Source: Cavenderia fasciculata (lineage: Eukaryota; Evosea; Eumycetozoa; Acytosteliales; Cavenderiaceae). From it: a stretch of DNA of 64,000 nucleotides. A program made the position numbers and the translations under genes. Where the stretch lies: positions 806,001 to 870,000 of the forward strand of contig NW_004457624.1 of NCBI RefSeq assembly GCF_000203815.1, written 5' to 3'. The first letter of the stretch is position 1. Each line of letters starts with the position of its first letter. Of the stretch, positions 13,205 through 24,272 are shown in pieces. The notes beneath the pieces are model-generated. The model worked only from the letters and a program-made list of their open reading frames with translations. It was not told the DNA's origin and did not search any database.

Positions 13205-15050
13205 ATGCAATGTCAAGGCATGGCTTATTGCTCAGAATGCACTAACTATAAAAGTGGAGAAGATTACGAGGACTGTCGTTCGGTGGGACATCAGTTAATC
13301 GACGCTCAATTACACCAAGATATTATTGCGCATGTCTATCACCAGGATGATGAGAGCATACTGCAGAAAAAGAAAGAGTCTGCAGTGATCGATGATGATG
13401 CTCATAAGTTTGTGAAGCTAGAGTACAAAGATGTTGGCAAATGGAAGCTAAAATTTAAAGGTGTAAATTACACTCCAGGTGTCCCATCTCCCTTTTTCTC
13501 CTTTATTGGTCCAACTGGTAGTGGTATGTATTGATAGAGATAGATTATAGACTAGGATAATACTTATTGATTGATTTTAAATAGGAAAGTCTGCATTAAT
13601 TAAAAGTATAATGAAAAGGATGAAAAGGGATAAGAAGATTACCAATGAGAAGATGCCAGTACCAAAGACAACCCACACCAACGGTGAATCAATGTCTTCA
13701 GATATCAATTGCTATGTATTGGTAAATAAAGGTGGGCTTCGAGTAGTGTATCGTATATTGGATACTGAAGGAAGCGGTGGAACAACAGGCACATACTTTA
13801 CCCCCGCCAACCCGGACAAAGAGATTGCCAAAGATAGACTAGCACGTGCTCAAGAGATCTACCCGAGACTTATCCATTTAATTAGCAAGGTGGTGATTTA
13901 TGTGTTTAACAACCGTCAGGAACAATCGACTATCATCGAGACACTCTCTTCGATGGTCAGTCACATCGAGTCGAGATCAATCAACAATCCATCCAAACCC
14001 CACCTATTGGTTATTTTCAACAATCAATCTACCAGCTCTCCCGATACCGACTATTTCACAAGCAATGCATTCTTGCGTGCCGCTGACCCAACAGTCCGAA
14101 GAATAGAATCCTACTTTGTCAGTTTACAATCCATCTCAATACCAAATGCAACAACTGAACCAACACTATTTATTGAAAGGCTAGACAAGGTAATAGGAAT
14201 ATTGGAGAAATACCAAAACATTGAAGACCAACATTGGAGAAAGAGTGACCTTTTAGACAAAATCTTTAAAGATGGTAAAATCTTTAAAATGTTATCCGAT
14301 GACCCAACAGTGGACCACTTCACATTGATGAAACACGCCATATCTACACCATTATACATTTATTTTAAAAATAGATACGATTATCTTGGTCGGATCCGAC
14401 CAGATCTATCGGAGCTTCAAAAATACCAGATAGTCATTGACTATATTAAACAACATATTACAACCCAACACAACCGACAAAAACTTATTGAAACAGATTA
14501 TCTTGTTTTCAATGGACTCGAATGTCAATCACATTACCAAGATCAAGATGATCAAGATGATCAAGATTCCTCCACCATTATTCACAAATGTTGTCTTGGA
14601 TTAATGACACATGGAAATCAACATCAATCAATACACACAAAGAAACAGATCATCATGTCAGAAGAAGTCAAAGAAATGTTAAATAACCAAGAAAAAGTGG
14701 AATCAATTAAATGGCCTGGTGAATTTAAATATCCCAATTGGGATAATAGTCAAGCTATAAAAGGATTTGTTGATCATTTTGAACAACTATTAGGTTTTAA
14801 ACCTGGTGAAATACAGTCATCAAACAAAGTAGTTGTAATCAAAGATGATCCTTACCAATTGAAAATTCAAACAACCAACCCCACAAAAGAAGAAGACATA
14901 ACTCTAATGGATCAAGTATGTATGGTTTGTTTATCCGAAACACCGACGAAGTGTATGTGTGGTAATAATCATCATTGTTCAAATTGTAAGTGCAATATAT
15001 GTCCCAAAGAAGATGAAGAAGAAACAATTTGTTTCCCTTGTTTTTTATAA
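13205..15050 (+). CDS. P-loop GTPase-like protein with Cys-rich N- and C-termini
   Basis: Exons 13205-13523 and 13585-15050 give 594 residues. The start at 13205 follows an A-rich leader. The N-terminus holds a zinc-finger-like Cys/His set (C3, C9, C12, C24, H29; B-box-like at best). A Walker A/G1 motif GPTGSGKS lies at residues 102-109, with the intron falling inside it after GPTGSG. A G3-like motif DTEG follows at residues 166-169, and LLVIFNNQS could serve as a G4-like strand. The last 45 residues are a Cys cluster (CMVC, CMC, CSNCKCNIC, CFPC) that looks like a degenerate RING or other zinc module. DTEG is typical of large GTPases such as GBP/VLIG, so GTP binding is the best guess. There is no membrane segment. 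I cannot name the family; the position between an FNIP gene and a nuclear coiled-coil gene is uninformative. Confidence 0.8.
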
Positions 15051-15246
15051 AAAAAAAAATAATAAAAAAATAAAATAAATAAATAAAATTTTAAAACAAT
15101 ACGAGCTTGCAGAAAAAAGAGCGGGAAAATCAAATTTTCTAGGAATCATACTTTTTATTCTTCTTTCGTACCCCTCTGCTCACAGTATACTTACAAAGTT
15201 TATAATAGAAATAATAATAATCATCAAATATAGATATATAATCATC

Positions 15247-15261
15247 ATGTCAAATAAGTGA
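15247..15261 (+). promoter_or_regulatory. Four-codon upstream ORF overlapping the BRCT gene start
   Basis: ATG TCA AAT AAG TGA occupies 15247-15261, and its stop shares the A of the main ATG at 15261 in a TGATG overlap. Such overlaps can allow termination-reinitiation. Whether the transcript starts upstream of it is not shown by the sequence. Confidence 0.45.
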
Positions 15262-18200
15262 TGGATGAAATCGATAAAGAAATCATCATAGACGGTGCTG
15301 CTTGTCAGCAACAACAACAACAAGAGGAGGCGGAGTCATCAACACATACTCCAAAGAGCCAAGACAACAATAATAATAATAACAATAATAATAATAATCA
15401 TAGTGTATTCAAACAACCTCTTATGCCTTCACATTTCAATCAAAGTAGTATTAATACTACTGCGCCACTCACATTAGAAGATATAGCAACTGATAGTAAT
15501 AATAATAGTAATAATTATACATTTCGTAATCCCAATTATGTATCTAGTATTGGTCCATATGTTGGGTTCAACTCATCGGGATTATCACTACAAAGTTTGA
15601 CTGACGAGATGTTGGATGCTACACAAGACCTCGTAGCCAGCACAACGAGCAATCAAAACATTAGCTTTGAATTTAGTACTATTGGTGAATCGGTCATTCA
15701 CATGGCTCCAAAGAATGACTCGAGTATCGATTTGCAATTGAATGGTGATAGTGGTATTATCATTGATACACATTCTTCTTCTCAATTGGATAATGTTCCT
15801 CCGCAACAACAAGAGGAGGAAGAAGAAGAAGAAAGTGTAAAGGAAGATCAATCTGCTCCTCAAGAAGAAGAACAAGACCAAATGTTAACTGACACCAATC
15901 AAAGTATAGAAGATGGTGGTCAACCAAAAGAAGAAGAGCAAGAAGAGGAAGGAGAAGAACAATCTAACGCTAGTGCAAATGAAAGTAGAGGAGGAAGAGG
16001 TCAACATGTTTCATTTGAAGAAAGAGAAGAATCATCACAAGTTTATTTAATGGAGACCGATCATCGCAACAACAATAATGACGTCAACTTTGGAACATCT
16101 TCTATCAATAATGAAGAAAATATGACTGATTTGACAATGAGTCATTTGAAAACCAACAACCAATCAACAGACAACGAAAATGAATCAAATGATGAAAAAG
16201 AAACAACTCTATACTTTAGTGATTTGAATGGATCACAATTGGATCTAGGTACTGGTGTCGGTGGATCAACCAACCATAACGGTACACAACAACAAGGACA
16301 ACAACAACAACAAGAATACCATATTCTAGAAACTGGTGAACATATTCTACTACCAAGTACAATAGATCGTCCAGATCGATCTAGTCAAGGTGCTGATCAA
16401 TCTGATTATGAATCTGATGAAAACCAAGATTATGAAGCATCTCATCATAGTGATATGGAACTAGATAATCAAAGTACTACCATCATCACAGAATATACAC
16501 CAACAAGTCAAGAAAATAGAGCGTTGCTTGCAAATCAAAGTAAAAATACAATCATTGAAAATCAAATAACTTCAACTACTACAACTACGACTACTACCAC
16601 CACAACAACAGAGAATATGGTTACTTCAGGAGGAAGCAATCCACAAGACAATAGAGAAATTAAATTAATAGATAATGAATCACTCGAATTGACAAATGTA
16701 TTAATTTCAGAGTTACTTGAACAATTTTTGAAAATTAAAGAGTCTCATGGTAAGTTTGAAAATAATATACAAGTTTCATCGCATACTAATATAACCTTTT
16801 ATTTATTTATTTATAGTTGTATTATTTGACTTTATTACAAAGAATCCAAGACAAATTAATGAATTATTTGATATTTATAATTCGAAAATTGATCATTTGG
16901 AGAAAAGTTTAAAGGAAAAAATGGCAACACCAAAAGCAAGTTTGGAATCTGATCTTTCATTTGATCTATCAAACCCAAAGCCAAAAAAGGATGGTGGATC
17001 ATTAGAGGAAGCTTTGTCATTTGATACAAGTCAACAAAAAATACATATTACCACTCACCAAGGAATTAATATCAATGAATCTATTTTACCTTTAAAACAA
17101 CTTCAACCTCAACCTCAAAAAGAACCTGAACAGAATAATAATCATCAAAATAATAATGAAGAAATTCAATTTAAGGATCAACAAGCTAGACATTTGACTC
17201 AAGATTATAATGTATTGAGAAAAGATTTTGAAACTTTATTGGAAGCTGTCAATTGTCATTCATCAAAAATTGACAAGATTGGACATATATTATCAAACCA
17301 GATCAACCAATCCAACAACATAGTCCTTTCATCACAATTAAAGGAAATTGTTTACGAAGAAAAAATACAAAAGGTTAATAGTCAATCAAGTCAACAAACA
17401 TTACCAACAGCTCCAATAATTGTACAACAACAACAACAACAAGATTATGCAGTTGTTGATATATTATCAAATAGTGTAGGTCGACATGTTATCATTGATA
17501 TTAAAAGTAGTGTTACAGAGAACCCGATCATTCATCACACTGAAACTCTAAATAATACATCCTCTACAACCTCTTCAGAAGGTAGTGGCAGTGGATCCTC
17601 TTCATCCTCTTCTTCACCAGATGAAAATGACCAACAATTTAAACAACATTTGGGTCAAGTTGAAAGACAAACCAATTTGCTAAAGAAAATGATTGAAATT
17701 CTTGCCAACCACATTCAACAATTTAAATTTGTCAATCATAATTTTGATAGTATCCAATTGACATTTAAAACGAGTATTGAAACACTCGATGCAATCTTGA
17801 ATGCTCATACCAAAAAGATTCAGTGCACCACCGTCATTGAAAACCTACTCAACGCAGGAATGAATCAACAATCCATTCAAGATCGTTTGAATCAATTACT
17901 TGGTGAAAAAGAGCATGTCGATCGCGTCGTCTCTGAAAAGTCTCAACAGTACGAAACAATGTTGGAGAAAAAGGAAGAGGAAATAGGCAATCTTAAAACC
18001 ATTATTGATCAGTTGGCCAGCAGTCTGGAATTCCACAACAACAAGAAAAAGACAGAACCAACCAGTCTTGACCCAATGAACGAAGATGGTACCGATCAAC
18101 CATCGTCGCAAAGAAATATATTTGAACATGAAAGACAGCGTTACCTCGACCGTATCAAAGCTTTGGAAGTTGAAAATGCAAACTTTTCATCTCACAATCA

Positions 18201-21200
18201 TACTGTACTAATCGAACAAGAAAACAAGCATCTAACAGATCAACTTCGTCAATTAGATGTTAAAATAGAGTAAATATAAATAATTCTAAATTAAGTATTG
18301 ATCACATTCTAACATTTTTTATTTTAATTTAAGAAATCATTTAAAGGAATTAAGTGAATATAAAGAATTGGTTGGTAATCAAAATGTTGAAAAGAATAGA
18401 TTTGAAATGAATCATCAAAAATTGGTGGAAGAATATAATAATCAACAAAGGGAGATTGTTAGATTGTTGACACAATTTGGACCGGTTGACAACCTGACAT
18501 TGACACAATCAAATCAATTGGTTGATGGTATCAACAGTACTTTGATCTACCAAAAACAGGAAATTGAAAATAACATTAAAGAACGAGGTAGATTGCAAGC
18601 ATTGATCACAAAGTTGAACCAAGAAATCAATGACACCGGTGCCATTTTAGCGTCGCAACAAGAGGACAACCAAATGCTTAACAACAAGGTAGAGGAACTA
18701 ACCACCAAGTTGAAGACCAAAGAGCAGTTGATTGCTAGGTTGCAACAAGAGTTTGACGATTTCCAAGCCTCAAAGAAACATGCTGATGCCGAACTGGTAG
18801 AATCCAAAGCGTTAGTGGAAGAGTTTGGTTTGACCATCAAGAAACAACAAGAAAAGATGGTGGAGCAATCTGAAATCTCCAAAAAGCAAATCGACACACT
18901 TAACGAAGAAAAGGTCATGCTCGAGGTAGTCGTTGAAAAGTATGAAACCGAAAAGAAGGAGCTTGAAGATCGTATCAAGGAATTTGAACAAAGCAAGTTA
19001 GAGTTGATTCGAACGAGAGAGGAACTGACCATCACCAAAAACGAATCAATCAAGACTCAAATGAGTTTGGAACTCGAGAAACAAAGGACACTTAAAATCG
19101 ACTCACTAGAGTTGCAATTGGCACAAACACGCTTGACATTGTCCGAGGAACGCGATCTCAACAAACGGTTGAGCGAGGAAAAGTCTACTCTGGATATCGA
19201 CCATCTCCGTCTGGAAAAGCTAACCGCTGAGCAAGAGGAAGAGATTCACCAGCTGCTCTCGAACCAATCCAACGCACAAACAAAGATGGACAATATGACC
19301 AACTATGCACAGCTGTTCAAGACGTTGTCTGAAGAACACGAGGTCATGAAGAGCAACTACCAGAAGCGTACCGCCGAGTTGTCCTCGTTGCACGACAAGT
19401 TCTCAAAGAAAAAGGAGGAAGCCGTCGACCTGGCCAAACAACTCCAAGACAAGGAGGCAAAGCTCAGAGACTCGGTTACAGCCACTGACAATGCCGAGAG
19501 CGAACTGAACAAGACCCGCTTTGAGTTGTCTACCACTGCCGAAGTACTGAAAAAGAAGGAAAAGATGCTCGAAGAACAAGCCAAGAGTATCCAGGAATCG
19601 CATGACTCACTTGCCAAGGCACGCCTAGAACTAGCCAATACCCAAGCACAGTTTTCTCAACAATCGAAATCAGACCGTTCCACCATCAACAACTTTGAGG
19701 GTAATATGCACGAATACAAATCAAAGTTCCTCGATGCCATGAACAGCAAGAGTACTCTAGAGGCAGACAATGAAAAACTACGCGACGAGAACGCAAACAT
19801 TAAAACGAAAATGGATCGTATCACTCACGAACTTGAAACTACAAAGGCTCAATTTGAATTGACCAAGGGTAAACCCAACCCACCTGGAAATGATGTAGCA
19901 CATAGATTGGCCATCAAACAATTGGAAATCCTTAGAAAAGAAAATGAAAAATTAAAATTGGATATCGATCAATTAAAAAATATTACAACCACATCAACAA
20001 CAATGGTAGAATCTAAAAAGGGTCAAGAACCTAAAATGGATGAATCAAATGATCATGTGGAACCAAAATTAAAGAAATCATCTCAATCATCTCAACAATC
20101 ATCTCAACAATCATCTCAAAAATCATCTCAAACTTCTCCACCAAAAGAAACTCCTCTTTCTCCTCCTCCTCCACTTACAACCAAAAAGAGAAAATCAAAA
20201 GAACCTCCTATTATTCCTTCTCAAGAAAAAGAAAAATCAAAAGAAATTGAAATGGAAAAGAAGCAAGAAGAACAACCAAAGACAAGAGGAAGAAAGAAAT
20301 TGGTTGAAACAGCAGAAAAAGAGAAAGAAGTAGAACAAGAACAAGAAAAAGAAAAAGAAAAAGAAATAGTGGCAGAAGAAAGAGTCCCCAAAAAGAAAAA
20401 AGAAAGTGAAGTTAAAAAACCTGATCAAGAAACCAACTGTACAAAGAAACCAACCGAAGAAAATCAACCAACAACAACCTCAGCAACTACTACTACTACA
20501 CACAAACCAATAACACTCACCCTAAGATCACCAAAGAAAAGAACTATAGATGCTTTGGAACAACCCCAAGATGTAAATAATATTAATAATGTAAAGGAAA
20601 AAACTGCTACTGCTACTACCACCACTACTGACAAGCAAAAGGAAAAGGAAAAGAATAACAATGATAACAAACTCTCTTCTCCTGGCAAACAACAACCAAC
20701 CAAAAAGGTAAAACAAGAGTTTGTACTCTCTCTAACAGGCTTCAAGGATGAAAGAACCAAAATGAACTTGGCCAGAATCATACAACATCTGGGTGGTTCC
20801 ATCAAACAAGAAGATTTCGAGTCATCCATCACACATATCATTACGCCAACACAACCACCAGTACCCACTCCCACAATGAAAGGATTTGCTGCTGCCCTTA
20901 CACACAAATGGATCATGTGCCAAGAATGGTTGGAAGATTCTGAAAAGGCTGGTAAATTCCTCCCCGAAGATTTATATGGTGTCAAATTCAAAGAAGAACC
21001 ATTCAATGGAAAGAAATTCTTTGTTGAAGAATCATTCTATGAAACCAAACAATTAAAACCTGAAAGTTTAAGAGTTTTGGTTTGTTCAGTATGTCATCAT
21101 ATTTAAATATATAAAACCCTATCTCGACCATATTACTTATTTATTTATTTTTTATATTTTAGATGGGTAATGGAACAATTGTAGAAAATGAAATGGTTGC

Positions 21201-21453
21201 AGATTTTATTTTAACAACAAACGTACGACCTGATAATCCAAAGTGTTTATCATTTCAACAATTTTTCTATAAAATTCCACGTCCAGTAGCACCACTTTGC
21301 CGAGTCAAAAAATCATCATCCACTGATAAAAGTCTTGATACTAGTGGTGTCACTACACAGTCTGGATCACAATCATCAACATCGTCATCAAAATCTTTGA
21401 GTAGTTCAAGTGGTACAAAAACTCCAACTCGTTCAAAAAATAGTAAAAAATAA
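15261..21453 (+). CDS. Large coiled-coil protein with C-terminal tandem BRCT domains
   Basis: Four exons (15261-16749, 16817-18269, 18334-21088, 21163-21453) join in frame to about 1995 residues. The N-terminal quarter is acidic and low-complexity (Asn, Gln, Glu and Thr runs). Residues from about 500 to 1500 are Glu/Lys/Gln-rich and mostly heptad-like coiled coil. Then comes a Lys/Pro/Ser linker with clustered KKKK and KRK basic patches that could be nuclear signals. The C-terminus has a BRCT unit (VLSLTGFKDERTKMNLARII, LGGSI, THIITP, WIMCQEWLEDS) and a second one split by the last intron (LRVLVCS / MGNGTIVENEM, ADFILTTN). Tandem BRCT modules bind phosphoproteins, usually in DNA-damage or mitotic roles, so a nuclear scaffold is likely. 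No kinase or FHA domain is visible. No orthologue can be named. A tiny uORF overlaps the start. Confidence 0.88.
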
Positions 21454-21740
21454 TAATATAATAAATTACTTTCACACAACTATTAACTCTCTATAAAAGT
21501 AACAACTAAATCAGATTGGATGATACTTTTGTTTGATATTGTGAAGTTCACTCAATCGATTTAAACGAGCAGTTGGCGCTCTCTCAAAAAAAAGCCCGAC
21601 AAAAAACGAAAAATAAATTAAATTATTTTTTGAGTTTTTTTGTTTGACGAGTCCCGAGCTGAGCGTCTGCACACCCTCTCACATTCGACAAAACTGAATC
21701 TTTAGTTCAATAGTGTATCTTTTGGTCAATAAAGTGAGGA
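21454..21740. promoter_or_regulatory. Promoter region of rpl15
   Basis: The 287 bp between the BRCT gene and the eL15 start hold a T/A-rich stretch and a mixed-composition core (CCCGAGCTGAGCGTCTGCACACCC near 21653-21676 is unusually GC-rich for this DNA). A strong housekeeping promoter is expected here from the downstream gene. No specific element was recognised. Confidence 0.4.
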
Positions 21741-22448
21741 ATGGGTGTGTATCTTCTCTAAAAGAATATAACAAGAAACAGCCATACACACAACACATAC
21801 TTACTCTACTATCAACTATTCCTATCAATTAATTTAGGCGCCTACAAATACTTACAGGAACTTTACAAGAAGAAGCAAGCTGATGCTATTCGTTTCCTTC
21901 TCAGATTGAGATGTTGGGAATACAGAAACCTCCCAGTCTGCCATCGTGCTTCTCGTCCATCGAGACCCGATAAGGCCAGACGTTTGGGTTACAAGGCCAC
22001 TCAAGGCTTCGTCGTATACCGTATCCGTGTACGTCGTGGTAACCGTAAGAGACCAGTTCCAAACGGACGTACTGGTGGTAAGCCAAAGTCCCAAGGAGTC
22101 AACGAACTCAAGCCAAAGAGATCGCTCCAAACCGTTGCTGAAGAACGTGTTGCCCGTAGATGTCCAAATCTCCGTGTCCTCAACTCATACTGGATCAACG
22201 CCGACTCTACCTACAAGTACTTTGAAGTCATCCTCGTCGATCACTCTCACCAAGCCATCCGTAACAATCCACGTACCAACTGGATCTGTGCCCCAGTTCA
22301 CAAGCACCGTGAAAACCGTGGTCTCACCTCTTCTGGTGTCAAGGCTCGTGGTCTCAGAAAGAAGGGTCGTCATGCCGTCAAGGCTAGACCATCCGTCCGT
22401 GCTAACTACACCAGACGTAACAACCGTGTCTTCCGTAGATACAGATAA
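21741..22448 (+). CDS. rpl15: 60S ribosomal protein eL15
   Basis: Exon 1 contributes only ATG plus one base (21741-21744); exon 2 is 21838-22448. The spliced product is 204 residues, exactly the usual eL15 length, and starts [15 protein letters not shown]. Conserved stretches include [50 protein letters not shown] and the basic tail NRVFRRYR. eL15 is an essential large-subunit protein that binds 28S rRNA near the exit tunnel side of the cytosolic ribosome. Codon use is strongly biased to C-ending codons (GTC, CGT, AAG, ATC), as expected for a highly expressed gene. A first intron right after the start codon is common in ribosomal protein genes. Confidence 0.97.
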
Positions 22449-22806
22449 ACTCGTTCCACCAAAGGTTGATATATTTAAGATCCTTCAAATAAATCTATTC
22501 CTACAACTTTAAATCAATTTAAATTCATCACAGTTTATTAATCTTTTTTTTTATACTCGTTAGAAATACTACTAATACACTATCGATCTTCAAACAATTT
22601 AGATCATAAAGTCAATAAGAAATGATAATGAATAAATAGAAAAGAGATAGAGATAAGATAATAAATATTAATAGTCTCATTTAATTTAGAAAGAAAAGAG
22701 ATAATATTATAATATTATCTTATAATTATTTAAAGAACAATATATATAATTTATATAATAATTTTATTTTTGGGGAGCGGGGATATCTGTCTATTTAACT
22801 TGTTAT
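22449..22806. other. Convergent intergenic region, rpl15/eif3f
   Basis: The 358 bp between two converging genes are AT-rich, with TATTATAATATTATCTTATAAT-like stretches. It should hold both 3' ends and polyadenylation signals (AATAAA occurs near 22487). Nothing else is seen. Confidence 0.5.
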
Positions 22807-23955
22807 TTAAAAGGTCAAAGATTGACGAAGCTTCTCAGCTACAGCCAATTGAGATCTTGTCAAAGAGGAAATGTAAACAATCATGAGGAGATCCTTTACG
22901 CTGTTGTTGATAACCTTGTCCATAACTTGGGTGTTGCTCTTTGGTAGTGATTGGATGGTCTTGGCGAGGAAACGACCGATACGTGGGTCGCCTTGGATTT
23001 CACCTCTCTCAACAGCTTCGATATAGTTGGCAACGTCGTCGAGCATAGTATCGAGCTTGGTGAGCGATCCTCTTAAACTTTCGAGTTCAGTCAATAATGA
23101 AACAGATTGTTGTGGTTGTGGTTGTTGTGGTTGTTGTTGTTGTTGTTCGCCTTCTTGAGTTTGTTCGGTGGTGGTTTGTTCGCCTTCTTGCAATTGTGGT
23201 TGTTGTGGTTGTTGGTGTAATTGGGAGTTATTTGAGGTTAAAGCATCGATACCTGCATTCTCTGCATCGAATGAAAGGATTTCGAGTGGGAGTGGTGAAA
23301 AGTATGATCCGAGTGAACTGTCAGAGGTGGTGCTCAATTGATGTGCTTGGTAGGCATGGATGCCCATGGTGTCGTTGGTGAGACCAGTGTCGACGGTCAA
23401 ATGAACTGGTGTGCCGTTCATTTCCTCACGGTAAAAGTTATTGATAATGACAGAGTTTTCATTAATGTCAGACCCAGTTGCATACCATCCAACAATTGGT
23501 TCACGTGGTGAGCTCTTTAAATGTAAATCTAACATCTTTCTATGAAATTCCATTTCTACTGCAATCTAAAGAGATTATTTAAATATAGTTAGTTAACAAG
23601 AATATATAAATCTCTTATCAGCTTTGATCGATTGATGACTACTACTAACTAACTAACTAACTACTATTACTGTTGCTGTATTGACTCGCTTTGTTCATAT
23701 TTATAGTATCACAGTAGTAGTCTTTGTTGATCAGTTGTTGTTGAATGTACATACTTGATCACCTTCAGAGTGAACAACTGGGAAACAGTTTCTAATTTCA
23801 ATGACACCATCATTGTTGAAACCCAACAAGGTACCAATAACTCTGTCTTGACCTTCGTTTCTTCTGATATAATGATCCAAGATGTTAAAGATGACCAAGG
23901 GGTGAACCTTGATTATGTTTTGTGATGGTAAATAGATAGATTTCTCGCCTTGCAT
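22807..23955 (-). CDS. eif3f: Eukaryotic translation initiation factor 3 subunit F (MPN domain)
   Basis: Exons 23955-23755 and 23565-22807 join in phase 0 to 319 residues. The MPN domain spans roughly residues 10-140: VHPLVIFNILDHYIRRNEG, RVIGTLLG, EMEFHRKMLDLH, PIVGWYATG. The C-terminal helical part (LTELESLRGSLTKLDTMLDD, YIEAVERGEI, DPRIGRFLAKTI, LMIVYISSLTRSQ) matches eIF3f, which pairs with eIF3h in the eIF3 core. The JAMM zinc ligands of active deubiquitinases are not complete, as usual for eIF3f. A Gln/Glu-rich insert of about 45 residues (QEGEQ repeats, QQPQ runs) sits between the two parts and is typical dictyostelid low-complexity expansion. The start codon is followed directly by the conserved first strand. 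Confidence 0.95.
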
Positions 23956-24272
23956 CTTTGTTTATAGCTGTTGTTGTACTACTGTGATGGATGGTGAAGA
24001 GTATATAACGTGATCACTATATAGCTTATCTTAATCAATGCAGTGCTCTCCTCCTAATAATTAGTGTATGATCAAAAGCTCTAAAAAAAAATTGTGAAAA
24101 AAAATTGAAAAAATAAATAAAAAAAAGACGAACTCGACGAGTGCCTCCTTTGGACTCAATCAAATTGAAGGACATAATTATAGATAGATGGACGACTTTG
24201 GGATGTGGATAAAATTTATATTCTAAATTTATTGTTTTATATTATTTGTAGTACTAAAAAAAATTGTTGTTT
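23956..24272. other. Intergenic between eif3f and the myosin gene
   Basis: The 317 bp hold the eif3f promoter and the myosin 3' end. Poly-A and poly-T tracts surround a short mixed core (GACGAACTCGACGAGTGCC near 24128-24146, containing CTCGACGAG, an imperfect palindrome). No gene is seen. Confidence 0.45.

Noticed and set aside
20237-21006. Long minus-strand frames with hydrophobic translation behind the coiled-coil gene
   Set aside because: They mirror Lys/Glu/Thr-rich codons of the plus-strand gene and have no start context or family motif.
21946-22512. Long alternative frame over the rpl15 exon
   Set aside because: The eL15 frame matches at every conserved stretch; the other frame is a by-product of biased codons.
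23097-23381. Val-rich plus-strand frame
   Set aside because: Antisense of the Gln-rich insert of eif3f.
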